Positions 47,015-55,446 of a DNA stretch of 64,000 bases are shown here, piece by piece. Both the position numbers and the translations under genes were made by a program. The DNA is from Planctomycetaceae bacterium (GTDB lineage Bacteria > Planctomycetota > Planctomycetia > Planctomycetales > Planctomycetaceae). Numbering within the stretch: position 1 is the stretch's first letter; each line of letters starts with the position of its first letter. Location: NCBI GenBank assembly GCA_019636285.1, contig JAHBXV010000019.1, forward strand, positions 1-64,000, written 5' to 3'. Below the pieces are notes generated by a model. It searched no databases. It worked only from the letters and a program-made list of their open reading frames with translations, and was not told where the DNA came from.

Positions 47015-48049
47015 CCGCGACCCAACGGGGAGCGCTTTCCCCCGCGACCCATCACGATCACAAATTCGATCACGCCGTCGCCGCCCCTCCCCCGCCAGCG
47101 CGAATTGCCGCAACAATTCCCCCCCGAAGCGCTCCAAACCAAACCGCTCATTCGCCCGCTGCATGGCCGTATCCGACATCACCCGCCAGTCGTCACGGCT
47201 CTGCAATCGCCCCAACGCTTCTGCGAATTCCCCGTCCGTCCGGCACAAAACCCCGGTCTCCGGCTCCACCTGCTCCCGGAACCCGCCCCGATCATCGACG
47301 ATCGGAACACAACCCGCCCGCATCGCCTCAGCGACCGTCCTCCCAAACGTCTCCGTGATAGCGGGGTTGTGATACACAAGCGCATGCCATCGCCAAAAAT
47401 GCCGACGGGCCTCCCACGCGGCCTCCCAAAACGCCACCCGCCCCTGAGTCGCTTCGTTCCACGCCGTTCGCTGACCGTTCGGACAACCCACGAGTTCCCA
47501 TCGCACCCCTGGAAACTGCCGCGCCAGGCCAGCCGTCAGCTCCAGCGCTTCACGGGGCCACTTCGCCACCGTCGGCGTACACAATCGCCCGACAACGAAA
47601 TCACCGCTGTCGCGCGCGCCCACGTCGTGCTCTTCCCGTGGCGGCTGCGGCACCCCTTGATAGAGCACTCCCTCGACGCGGCCGCGAAGCTGATCTCCCA
47701 GCCACCGCGAACAAGCCAAGGTTCGATCCCCGGCCGCGAACCGACACCGGGAATGCACATAGCTGAGAGCCGGAACCGGCAACTCCTCGGTGACACGTGC
47801 GACGGACGTATTGTGCAGGAGCACCACATCAGCCCGCGCCTCGCGCACCTTCTCCGCCGTTAGCACGTCAATCTGCGTCAGCTCACCCCCTTCAAACCAT
47901 CGACGACTTTCCGCCGTCCACGGCCCAAAGCACGCAACGACATGATCCCAACCGGGCAAGCTCCGCGTCACCGACCAAGCACACGCCCCCGTTCCGCCAA
48001 CAATCGTCCCAACATTGCAAACCTGAAGCAGCCGCGGCGAACCCCTCAT
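46997..48049 (-). CDS. GT4-type glycosyltransferase, last gene of the phage-side run
   Basis: 350 residues from ATG at 48049. Features: LLQVCNVGTIVGGTGACAW, VVLLHNTSVARV, VVGRLCTPTVAKWPREALEL, and the donor site ETFGRTVAEAMRAGCVPIVD. The C-terminus (GKALPVGSRLRGDG) is translated from a CCGCGACCCAACGG repeat copy. It lies in the same orientation as the GT2, the Maf-like gene and the whole phage-like cluster. It may glycosylate a surface polymer or phage-particle protein. Confidence 0.87.
   Translation of the reverse strand: MRGSPRLLQVCNVGTIVGGTGACAWSVTRSLPGWDHVVACFGPWTAESRRWFEGGELTQIDVLTAEKVREARADVVLLHNTSVARVTEELPVPALSYVHSRCRFAAGDRTLACSRWLGDQLRGRVEGVLYQGVPQPPREEHDVGARDSGDFVVGRLCTPTVAKWPREALELTAGLARQFPGVRWELVGCPNGQRTAWNEATQGRVAFWEAAWEARRHFWRWHALVYHNPAITETFGRTVAEAMRAGCVPIVDDRGGFREQVEPETGVLCRTDGEFAEALGRLQSRDDWRVMSDTAMQRANERFGLERFGGELLRQFALAGEGRRRRDRICDRDGSRGKALPVGSRLRGDG
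47009..47038. repeat. CCGCGACCCAACGGGGAGCG copy at overlapping gene ends
   Basis: CCCTTAGCCGCGACCCAACG, then GGGAGCGCTTT. The stop of the M50-like gene lies at its left edge, and the C-terminal residues of the glycosyltransferase come from it. Confidence 0.8.
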
Positions 48050-48119
48050 CTCGACTTCTCCCGACTGGCTGCTCGATTCTTCACCAACCACTACCCACTA
48101 ACCACCAACCACTCCTCCA

Positions 48120-48758
48120 TCACACCCACTTCTTCCGAAAGACAGCCCGATCCTCCAGCCACCGCGCCCGTCGATCGGGTCGCTGCTTCACGGTGCGATG
48201 TCCCAGATGCCTGAGCGGCACATCCGCTTGTGCGAGTCCCGCTTGCCGAATCGCCCTTAACTGAAAATCGACATCCGACCAATACACCGTCATCGTCTCA
48301 TCAAACCCGCCCAGTTCCTCCCACAGCGATCGTCGAAATGCCAGGCACCACCCTTCCAGCACCCGCCCCTCAAGACGAGACGCCTCACCTTTGATTCGCA
48401 GCAATTCCGGCTCATCCCGCCACGCCGCCCCGGCAACCGCCGCATCTCCGGTCGTTAATAGACGGGTCAATCTCCCGCACACCGACCCCCGGCAGCGAAC
48501 ATCGTTATTGAGCAACACGACAAACTCGCCCTTCGCAGCAGCAATGCCCCGATTCCACGCCCGCGTCGGCCCCACCCCACTCTGGCGCTCGACCCGCAAT
48601 CCACGAGTTCTCTTGAGCCACCGCCGATACTCGCCACTCTCCGTTCCATCATCCACCACCACGATCTCGCAACCCGGCTCCCAATGCCGTAGCCCGGCTG
48701 TCAACTCCTCCGTCAGCTCCGTCCGCCCCCGCTGCGCGATCACGATGGATGTCTGCAT
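48120..48758 (-). CDS. GT2-family glycosyltransferase
   Basis: 212 residues from ATG at 48758. GT-A fold: MQTSIVIAQRGRTEL, IVVVDDGTESG, ARAWNRGIAAAKG-like donor segment (RAWNRGIAAAKGEFVVLLNN) with the metal-binding NND, then EGWCLAFRRSLWEELGGFDE and WSDVDFQLRAIR. It is a short form without a C-terminal extension. It transfers a sugar from a nucleotide donor. It is co-oriented with the Maf-like gene; longer frames upstream are repeat-derived and not counted. Confidence 0.9.
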   Translation of the reverse strand: MQTSIVIAQRGRTELTEELTAGLRHWEPGCEIVVVDDGTESGEYRRWLKRTRGLRVERQSGVGPTRAWNRGIAAAKGEFVVLLNNDVRCRGSVCGRLTRLLTTGDAAVAGAAWRDEPELLRIKGEASRLEGRVLEGWCLAFRRSLWEELGGFDETMTVYWSDVDFQLRAIRQAGLAQADVPLRHLGHRTVKQRPDRRARWLEDRAVFRKKWV

Positions 48759-49196
48759 CTGTGTATTTGTCTTATCTCGTTTCCTGGCTCCCGCGAAAAT
48801 AAGACTCCCATGACACGATATGTCTCTGGTCCTTCGCCCAAAAACTCGAGACACGTTTTCATTCACAACGGTGAAAGTCGGCCACGGTGCCTCCGTCTGG
48901 GAACGAGTGATTTCGATTCCTCCGATGCCGCAGGCATCGAAGATGGTAGCCGTGGGTCGCGCAGCGCACCCACGGAAAATGGACGTTTTTAGAGCTCCCG
49001 ACCCCCAGCGGGGGTCGCAGAAACACACGAATGTCTGCGACCCCCGCTGGGGGTCGTAAGAGAAATGCTAGCGGCGATTGCGGACCGTGGGTGCGCTGCG
49101 CGACCCACGGCTACCGTCTTTGACCGCTTCGCGGTCAGAAAATGGCTCTTTATCTCGTTCCGAGGCTTCGCGTTCTCCCCTGGAAGGGGCAAACGA
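48759..49196. repeat. 438-base gap with two nested dyads
   Basis: No gene is supported. The centre is a dyad with arms CGACCCCCAGCGGGGGTCGC and inverse (about 49000-49060). It lies inside a larger one: GGTAGCCGTGGGTCGCGCAG (about 48945) and inverse CTGCGCGACCCACGGCTACC (about 49094-49113). The nested symmetry covers about 170 bases and would form a long cruciform or RNA stem. Confidence 0.7.
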
Positions 49197-50237
49197 CTAA
49201 CGACCCACCCCACGCTCCCACCCGGCCTGCTCCACCAGAATCTCGACCGGCCGCGTTGCCGCATCGGGCGACGACAACCCCGCTCGCGGCGGACGCAAAT
49301 CCCGCATCGGTTGACGATCAAGCGGCTGCCGCGCGACATCCCCCCGATACAAGCCTCGCGTCGACTCGGTCCGGGGATCGCCTACGCGCCGCAACACACG
49401 CTCGGCCGCCATCGCGATCGGTTCGTAGTCGACATAGTCGTTCAGCCGGCTTCCCGGCGTCACCGAGACGAGCTGCAATCCCGCCCGCGCGAGACTCTGT
49501 CGACTCAAGCGCAGATACTGCGCGACGCGAAAATAATGACTATCCGTCCGCACCGCCGCCCAGAACTCTTTCTGCTCATCGAAGTGATACTGCTGCCCAC
49601 TTCCAGACCGCGCGAGAGTCTTGCGATCAACTCCACCCTTCTCACACAGCGCCACCAGCTCCGACAACGACTCGCGCCCGGTTGTCGCCAGCGATCTTTC
49701 CTTCGCGAGTTCGCGCAGTCTGTCGCTCGATTCAATCCGCATGTCGCAACCCGCCAAAAGCAACTGTCGGAACCCCAGCCGATACGCCAGCTCAATCGCC
49801 TGTAAAAAGGAGTCGGCCCAATCCCCGATCCTCGCCTTCCCTGCATCCAACCAGTCGCCATAGCTGCTGCAGCCATGGCGATCGAAGAAGACAAGATTCG
49901 GACACTCGCAAACCTTGATCGTCGTCTCCGGCACCACATCCATCGCCCGCCGACGATGAACAAACTTCTGAATGCTGGCGTCCAGGTAGATCGAGCGATG
50001 AAACCGTACGGACGGATCGTAAGACGTCCACAACGTCGGCCGCACGAGCCCCGCGCCACACAGATTCATCGCAAACTTCGGCGCCGGACTCGCCCGCAGG
50101 ATCGCCGCCACCTCTTCGTTCAGAGATGGTCCCCCACCCACGATCCAGCAAGCCGCCGTCCCCGGCCCAAGGTAGAAATCCCCGAGATCCACCACCCGCT
50201 GACAACCATCCGTATCCAATCGATAAAACAGCGACAT
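49197..50237 (-). CDS. DUF115/Maf-like (MptE-like) protein
   Basis: 346 residues from ATG at 50237. The segment AACWIVGGGPSLNEE (about 28-42) is the glycine-rich motif of DUF115, a family that includes Maf proteins, which glycosylate flagellin Ser/Thr, and MptE-like enzymes. Further parts fit a Rossmann-like fold (GFRQLLLAGCDMRI, about 185-198). It is 105 bases downstream of the Ser-rich phage tail gene in the same direction. A role in glycosylating that protein is a hypothesis. The C-terminal 90 residues are unassigned. Confidence 0.7.
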   Translation of the reverse strand: MSLFYRLDTDGCQRVVDLGDFYLGPGTAACWIVGGGPSLNEEVAAILRASPAPKFAMNLCGAGLVRPTLWTSYDPSVRFHRSIYLDASIQKFVHRRRAMDVVPETTIKVCECPNLVFFDRHGCSSYGDWLDAGKARIGDWADSFLQAIELAYRLGFRQLLLAGCDMRIESSDRLRELAKERSLATTGRESLSELVALCEKGGVDRKTLARSGSGQQYHFDEQKEFWAAVRTDSHYFRVAQYLRLSRQSLARAGLQLVSVTPGSRLNDYVDYEPIAMAAERVLRRVGDPRTESTRGLYRGDVARQPLDRQPMRDLRPPRAGLSSPDAATRPVEILVEQAGWERGVGR

Positions 50238-50309
50238 AGGAATCTCGGTGAGAGCCGCCAGCAACCAGCTTCCAGCGACCAGCAAAGAAAAGGCAATACC
50301 CGAATTGGC

Positions 50310-50360
50310 GGGGATTCTTAATCACTAGCCACCAACCACTACCTACCGACCACTGTCCCA
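50310..50360. repeat. ACCAACCACT word-mosaic
   Basis: TTAATCACTAGCCACCAACC, then ACTACCTACCGACCACTG. These are the same tetranucleotide-like words as at 8490-8525 and 48083-48118. They lie between the tail fibre gene and the Maf-like gene and provide the last codons of neither functional domain. Confidence 0.6.
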
Positions 50361-52058
50361 ACTCCCCCAACTCGACCAGCCATAGCTCCACGAGTCGAAC
50401 GAATCATCGGAGCCACTCGAATCGTCCGAATTGCTTGTTCCTCCGCTCAAATCATCGCTCGATCCGTCAATCGCCCCACCTCCATCACTCGATCCATCCG
50501 CATCGCTGCTGAGACCGGACCATGCCGAATCCGAGACACCGGTACTCGTTGCCGCATCGCTCCAGTCATCGTCGCTCGATATCCCCCTGTCGCTCGTGAC
50601 ATCCGACGAAGCATCGCCTTCGCTGGTGACTCCCCCCGATCCGTCAACCGAATCGTCGCTATCCCACCACGAAACGCCCGAACTGAGCCAGTCTGATGAG
50701 ACATCATCCGAGGAAGTCGCCAACGACGACGTTAGCTCGTCGCTCGTCAATCCGCTCGATAGATCGTCCGAGGTCACATCGCTCCCGCCGCCACCTCCAT
50801 CGCTGTCGTCTCCCCCGCCCCCTCCGTCGTCACCGTCATCGAACGAAGGGGGATCGACGCTATCGCCGCCCCAGTCAGAGGCATCCGCCGGCGCGATGGG
50901 CCATCGCTCATCGTGCGGCGGCTCGGGCCACAACTCGCGCGGATCATCAATCCCGATCAGCATCTGCAGTCGCGGCCGATGGTCGAACGCCACCCGCACG
51001 GTTTCGGGAACACCGGCAATCAGCACGTTCCCTTCGCGATCCAAGAGCCGCGCGCCGGCCAGCCACGGTCGCACCACTTCGCTCGCATCGCGAATCACCG
51101 CCTCGTAGCGACTCAGGGGTTGCCCATACCGCATCAGAAACGCCCGCGCGAACGCCTTGGCATCCACACCCGTCCGAATCCAGGGCGCCCACGCGCGAAT
51201 GCGACGCTCCCCATATCGGTCCCGCGACTCCGGTTGCACATAGTGGCCCCGCCAGCGATACACCTCGGGCCGCGCCCCGCTTTCCGCGGCCGCCTGATAA
51301 ACATACCCCCCGGTGAGTAGTAGCCGGTTATAAACCCGCTCCAGATCGCGGTGTTCCACCAGAGAAACCAGGTTCACCCCTTCCTGCCACGTCGGTCCGA
51401 TTTCCTCGCTGGGTCGCCTTAAGAAGAAGGTTCCCGTTTCATCGACTCCCCACGACAGTCCCCCCGCCCGCAGTGCCAGATCCTTCAAGATCGACCGCAC
51501 CGACTCTTCGCCGTTGAATTTCACCGACAACAGCTCCACCGCCTCGTCGGCCACCTCAAAGGCACTATCATCAAAGGCGATCGACGTGGCCGGGACGACA
51601 TAGTCCACGAGCAGCCGACGGATCACCTCTTCCGGCCGGTCCGCCGAGTCGGCTGTTTCCAGGTCATGATCCGGGTCGAGCGAGAACGGATCGGTCACGC
51701 CATAGCGGTGCGGCTTCTGTCCATCTCGCGTCGGACCGAACCCGCCCGGGTAGACCTCTCCCAACTGGACGGCCATCCCCTCCAGCCGAAACCTCGCCCC
51801 GGCCGGGCTCGTCACGCTGCGTGATTCAACACGCCCCAGATACCAGCGGTCCCCTGGTTCGTATTCGCACGCAATCCACGAACCCACTTCGATCGCCCGC
51901 CGGTTGACGAATCGATCCCGTAGCTTCAGTTCGCCTCGGCCGCACCCGCCCTGCCGCTGCAACTCAAACCAGCAACCGGTGATCGCCCGGTCCTCAACGG
52001 TGCCGACGAGATCGCTCGGGCTGGGGCCATACCGCACGATTCGCCGTCCAAATCCCAT
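50343..52058 (-). CDS. Phage tail hub/fibre protein with Ser/Asp-rich C-terminus
   Basis: 571 residues. The first 390 resemble tail hub or baseplate proteins: an N-terminal beta region (IACEYEPGDRWYLGRVES), then IRRLLVDYVVPATSI, VRSILKDLALRAGGLSW, and a barrel-like end (DHRPRLQMLIGI). From residue 392 the chain becomes 180 residues of Ser (about 51), Asp (about 42) and Gly with no Lys, as in SSDDVSSDWLSSGVSWWDSD, ending in WSYGWSSWGSWDSGR. It is the last structural gene of the cluster. The tail could be an extended, possibly glycosylated, surface arm. Confidence 0.75.
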   Translation of the reverse strand: MGFGRRIVRYGPSPSDLVGTVEDRAITGCWFELQRQGGCGRGELKLRDRFVNRRAIEVGSWIACEYEPGDRWYLGRVESRSVTSPAGARFRLEGMAVQLGEVYPGGFGPTRDGQKPHRYGVTDPFSLDPDHDLETADSADRPEEVIRRLLVDYVVPATSIAFDDSAFEVADEAVELLSVKFNGEESVRSILKDLALRAGGLSWGVDETGTFFLRRPSEEIGPTWQEGVNLVSLVEHRDLERVYNRLLLTGGYVYQAAAESGARPEVYRWRGHYVQPESRDRYGERRIRAWAPWIRTGVDAKAFARAFLMRYGQPLSRYEAVIRDASEVVRPWLAGARLLDREGNVLIAGVPETVRVAFDHRPRLQMLIGIDDPRELWPEPPHDERWPIAPADASDWGGDSVDPPSFDDGDDGGGGGDDSDGGGGGSDVTSDDLSSGLTSDELTSSLATSSDDVSSDWLSSGVSWWDSDDSVDGSGGVTSEGDASSDVTSDRGISSDDDWSDAATSTGVSDSAWSGLSSDADGSSDGGGAIDGSSDDLSGGTSNSDDSSGSDDSFDSWSYGWSSWGSWDSGR

Positions 52059-52090
52059 CGCCCCTCACCTCCGCCGGTACGTTGCTGGCA

Positions 52091-52540
52091 CTACTCCGGA
52101 CCGGTCGCGTGCAACACCGGATCCTGCGCATGAATGGTCGCCGCATAAGTAAACAGGTGGCCATCCGATAGATCCCACTCGAACTTCACGGTCGAACACT
52201 GCCGAAAGTGTCGATAGGTGCTCGTCGCCGCGTCGTAAAAGACGAACAGCCAGAAGAAGTCGTCGTCCGCCGAAACATGTAATGCGGTTCTCAACGCTTC
52301 GATCGCCGTCGCCATCGCCTCTTCGGTCAGCTTGAGCGCTCCGGCCTGGCTCCCCACCTGACCCTGCACGACGATGTCCACGCCGTTTCGCGACAAGCCC
52401 ACCAACCGGTCGCCATCGACCAGTGGGACCTTGAACTTTTCCGCGTCCCACGTCTCCTGAATCCGCAGCACCGGCACCGGTCGCGGCAGTTCATGCAGCA
52501 CGCCCCCCCGCCAGACCGCCGGCCGAAACACGAACGCCAT
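52091..52540 (-). CDS. Probable distal tail protein
   Basis: 149 residues, beta-rich: LRIQETWDAEKFKVPLVDGD, LVGLSRNGVDIVVQGQVG, FWLFVFYDAATSTYRHFRQC, LFTYAATIHAQDPVLH. No strong family call. The position between tape measure and hub protein, the length, and the sequence style fit a distal tail or tail tip adaptor. Confidence 0.65.
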   Translation of the reverse strand: MAFVFRPAVWRGGVLHELPRPVPVLRIQETWDAEKFKVPLVDGDRLVGLSRNGVDIVVQGQVGSQAGALKLTEEAMATAIEALRTALHVSADDDFFWLFVFYDAATSTYRHFRQCSTVKFEWDLSDGHLFTYAATIHAQDPVLHATGPE

Positions 52541-52572
52541 CCGTTACTCCCCCTGCCCTGGCAGGCCGCCAA

Positions 52573-53259
52573 TCATCCACGCCGGGCTCGCAACCGCGAT
52601 TCTTCCGACATCACCGTGTCCAGAACTTCATCCAGCCGCCCGACCTGTTCCACCTGAATCGTGATCCCGCCAAAGTGATTCGTGACCGTTCCACTCCCGG
52701 ACACGCTCTCACCTCGCGCGCCGCGTCCCGGCTTCCAGCCGCTCTGGTTGATTGCTTCCAGAAAGCCGATCCCCAACCGCTCCACCGCGCTCGCCTGGAG
52801 CACATACTCGCCAGCCGTGAGCAGAGCCGGAACGCGATCGATTCCGCCCGGTCCCGTGACCAACCCACCGGATGCGAAGCGCATCCCCATCGGCTCACCC
52901 CCGCCACCGCCGATCGGAGCCGCCGCAATGAACAGCGACGCCAACTGACTCGCGACCTGACCAATCGCCTGCGACAGCATGGCGAGCGCGTTAAGCGCCG
53001 GCGAAACATTCAGCGACACGCTCGTCCGGCTGAGTTGATCGAGCTTTCCCTGCACCTGGTCGATCGCCCGCGCCACGTTCTGCAAAGGCGCGACTGCCGC
53101 CCCCAGCGAACTCGCCGATCGCCCCGCGCGATCAAACCCACCCTGCACCGCCGAGAGCCGCCCCGCCAACTCCTCCACCCGCCCGGCAACACTCTCCAAC
53201 TCCCCCTGCAACTGCGAACTGTCGCCCAATAGGCGAACGGTGAGCGATTCGGTGAACAT
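52573..53259 (-). CDS. Short tape measure-like tail protein
   Basis: 228 residues from ATG at 53259 after AAGGACTATGCTCC. An N-terminal coiled coil (LQGELESVAGRVEELAGRLS) is followed by a hydrophobic Ala-rich helix (LAMLSQAIGQVASQLASLFI), then the hallmark FASGGLVTGPGGIDRVPALL and TAGEYVLQASAVERLG found at the C-terminus of phage tape measures. Tape measures usually exceed 600 residues. At about 1.5 Angstrom per residue this would give a tail of roughly 30-35 nm, so the particle would have a very short tail. Confidence 0.8.
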   Translation of the reverse strand: MFTESLTVRLLGDSSQLQGELESVAGRVEELAGRLSAVQGGFDRAGRSASSLGAAVAPLQNVARAIDQVQGKLDQLSRTSVSLNVSPALNALAMLSQAIGQVASQLASLFIAAAPIGGGGGEPMGMRFASGGLVTGPGGIDRVPALLTAGEYVLQASAVERLGIGFLEAINQSGWKPGRGARGESVSGSGTVTNHFGGITIQVEQVGRLDEVLDTVMSEESRLRARRG

Positions 53260-53274
53260 GGAGCATAGTCCTTG

Positions 53275-53399
53275 AAGGCAGCGGCCAGCCGCCAGCAACC
53301 TGCGGCCAGCAGGAAAAGGAATCAGGAATCAGCACTCAGCCATCAGCAAGATAGCTGTTTCTTTCTCTCGACCCTCGACACTGGACCCTCGACTCACTC
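53275..53399. repeat. Three-part word-mosaic in the phage cluster
   Basis: CAGCGGCCAGCCGCCAGCAA, then GGAATCAGGAATCAGCACTC, then TCTCGACCCTCGACACTGGA. Each part is a degenerate tandem of short words. Nearly the same series in the same order lies at 56866-56970 and 58190-58320. Confidence 0.7.
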
Positions 53400-53904
53400 A
53401 CGCTCTTGCCACCGTCGGCGACACCTCGAAGCAGCGGCCGCTGAAGGCGATCAGGTTCGCGTCGTCCCCTTCGCTCAGCGTCAGCGATTCGCGGTAGACC
53501 TTGCCGAACGCGATTCGTTCCGTCGCCAGGCCGGCCGGATCGAGGACCGTGAACTCGAACCGCAGCGTCTGTTGTTCGCCCGGCCCCGAAGTACTGACGG
53601 CTCCGGTTCCGTCCGCGAACGTCAAGAGTTCATAGAGTTGCAGAGGATCGCCCGCGTTCACCGATCGCCCCAGGAGCTGCGTCCACTTCGCCGAGAACGA
53701 GATCGCGATTGAATCCTCGTCCCCCTTTCGCAAGTGCCCCTGCGCGACGGATCCCCGGTCCTTGACCTCGATCGTTCGTTGCCGTTCCGTCCATGACAGG
53801 TCCCCCTCGTCGAGAAGCACCGTCAGCGACTTCGCCGGCGTCGAACCGTCCTTGATCACCAGTTCCCCGTCGCGCAGGTTGCGCGCCAGATTCGATACCG
53901 CCAT
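53398..53904 (-). CDS. Major tail protein (probable)
   Basis: 168 residues, almost all beta: LTVLLDEGDLSWTERQRTIE, AISFSAKWTQLLG, PLQLYELLTFADG, LRFEFTVLDPAGLATERIAF, LIAFSGRCFEVSPTVARA. Size, beta pattern and place just before the tape measure fit tail tube proteins of siphoviruses and gene transfer agents. No direct motif is available, so the call rests mainly on order. Confidence 0.7.
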   Translation of the reverse strand: MAVSNLARNLRDGELVIKDGSTPAKSLTVLLDEGDLSWTERQRTIEVKDRGSVAQGHLRKGDEDSIAISFSAKWTQLLGRSVNAGDPLQLYELLTFADGTGAVSTSGPGEQQTLRFEFTVLDPAGLATERIAFGKVYRESLTLSEGDDANLIAFSGRCFEVSPTVARA

Positions 53905-54219
53905 CTCGTCCCCCCCGCTCGATCAACTCGATTTCTGCTCTATCAAGATCAACGATTCAGGCGTGTGCCACTGGCTGTGCCAGTGCCTCTTTAGAATCCC
54001 TTAGTAACCCGAAGCGTCAGCGAGGGAATCTCTCCCCTCTCCCTCGCTGACGCTTCGGGTTATTGAAGACTCCGGGCTGACGCAACCGGTTTTGCTTGTC
54101 AGAAAACCTGCCGAATACCACGCAGACACCTGGTTGCACGGAAGTTGTGTTAGGGATTTCTAAGGCACACTGGCAGAGCCAGTGGCACACGATTCGGAAA
54201 CCGCGATAAAGCACTACTT
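53905..54219. repeat. Gap with four dispersed repeat copies
   Basis: No gene in 315 bases. In order: GTGTGCCACTGGCTGTGCCA (53963-53987); the dyad AGTAACCCGAAGCGTCAGCG with inverse (54003-54065); a full copy of the ACGCAACCGGTTTTGCTTGT element (54072-54162); and the inverse arm GGCACACTGGCAGAGCCAGT (54164-54190). The outer arms pair with each other across the whole segment. Confidence 0.75.
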
Positions 54220-54651
54220 TCAGACTTGCTGAATCACGCCCGCGCATGTCACCACTGCATGCCGCAGGTGCCCGCTTCCCCGCTCGCGGTCCCGCCGCGT
54301 CAGCTCCCGCACCGCTGGCTCCCGCAGCCGCAGGATCGCCTCCGTCGTATCCGTTCCTGGCAATGCCACCACCGTCTGCCGCAACCGCGCGCGAACGCCA
54401 TCGACCAGCACGTTGAGCCGCGCCGCGTCGGCTCCGGTTCTTGCGAAGACATGCACCGTCACCTGCACATCCAACAGGTCCGCTCCACTGCGAGCCGGCC
54501 GTTCGGCTCCCTCCCCAAGCCAGACCTCGGTCCACTCCGGCAGACTCTCGGCTTCCACGCGCATACCGGGAAAAATTGCCACCTCTTCCGACGAAAGCTG
54601 CTCCTGCCACCATCCATAAAAGCCGCGCGACACCGTCGACATCGTGATCAT
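54220..54651 (-). CDS. Tail terminator-like protein
   Basis: 143 residues. Start at 54651 overlaps the stop of the previous gene as ATGA, which fixes it. Features: LDVQVTVHVFARTGADAARL, NVLVDGVRARLRQTV, and a C-terminal strand HAVVTCAGVIQQV. The alternation of strands and helices and the place between the gp10-like and major tail genes fit a tail completion protein (gpU-like). Confidence 0.65.
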   Translation of the reverse strand: MITMSTVSRGFYGWWQEQLSSEEVAIFPGMRVEAESLPEWTEVWLGEGAERPARSGADLLDVQVTVHVFARTGADAARLNVLVDGVRARLRQTVVALPGTDTTEAILRLREPAVRELTRRDRERGSGHLRHAVVTCAGVIQQV

Positions 54652-55073
54652 TCTGCGTCCCCAGACAGCAATTCACTCAGGATTGCCAGCACCTCGGCCC
54701 GGCTGTCGCTCACTCCCCGGCGAACCATCCCCGCCGGGGCTTGCTGACGCGTCCCGTATTCCACGAACGGTCCATACGGCACACGGTTGCTCGCGATCAC
54801 TTCCGTCGTCCCCGCGTTACTCGTGACCACGGCATCCCCGTCTCCGCCAGTTCCACCATCAATCCCGATAGCAATGCTTGCAGCCGCGGCCTCCCACCCA
54901 TCGCGAAGTCTCCCCGTCTCCACGGGCGTCAGCGCGGCGACTCGACCAATCATCACCCGACTCGCAGCGAGCACCCGTTCTGTACGGCCGGCGGCAATCC
55001 GCGAACTCGCGTCCCGCAGCGCGCTCGCCAGCCCGTCGGCGTCAACATCCACCGTCATCTCGAAGGACATCAC
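54648..55073 (-). CDS. HK97 gp10-like neck/tail completion protein
   Basis: 141 residues. Recognised by the family pattern AALTPVETGRLRDGWEAAAA, VVTSNAGTTEVIAS and VPYGPFVEYGTRQQAPAGMV. It joins head and tail during phage assembly. Overlaps on both sides (ATGA at 55070 and 54648) show a tight operon. Confidence 0.82.
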   Translation of the reverse strand: MMSFEMTVDVDADGLASALRDASSRIAAGRTERVLAASRVMIGRVAALTPVETGRLRDGWEAAAASIAIGIDGGTGGDGDAVVTSNAGTTEVIASNRVPYGPFVEYGTRQQAPAGMVRRGVSDSRAEVLAILSELLSGDAE

Positions 55074-55438
55074 GCCCCTTCCCGCTCACCCGTCAACACA
55101 ATCGTCGCGCTCACTTCATCGGCCCGCGTTTCAACAATCCGATAACGCTCTTCCCCCACAACAATCCGCCGCGAAGTGTCACTAACGGCTTCCGGCCAGT
55201 CCTCACGCCGTACCCGCCAGGCCGCGCGCCGCCCCAATTCCATCCCCGCCGTTTCGACCGTCATTGGCGACTCATCACGCAGAGGAATCGCCTCAATCGC
55301 GGCGCTCTCAGTCGCTTCGCTCACCGACTCCGTCGCCCCGACATACGTCGATGTCACCAGCTCCAGCACAACCGGTTCGCCCCAGTCCGCAAACATCCGC
55401 TCCCGATCAGCCAGACGAAGAGATATTGATAGACTCAT
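55070..55438 (-). CDS. Head closure/connector-like protein
   Basis: 122 residues: FADWGEPVVLELVTSTYVGA, GRRAAWRVRREDWPEAVS, RRIVVGEERYRIVETRADEV, then ATIVLTGEREGA. The pattern of a small beta barrel with the phrase ERYRIVE is common in phage head-tail stopper proteins. Identification is by order and style, not by a clear motif. Confidence 0.65.
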   Translation of the reverse strand: MSLSISLRLADRERMFADWGEPVVLELVTSTYVGATESVSEATESAAIEAIPLRDESPMTVETAGMELGRRAAWRVRREDWPEAVSDTSRRIVVGEERYRIVETRADEVSATIVLTGEREGA

Positions 55439-55446
55439 TTCGATTC

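Noticed and set aside
50343-50900. Frameshifted or non-coding reading of the Ser/Asp-rich end of the tail gene
   Set aside because: The frame stays open for 180 codons with a strongly biased but consistent residue choice and ends in a Trp/Tyr-containing segment, so it is read as a real low-complexity domain.
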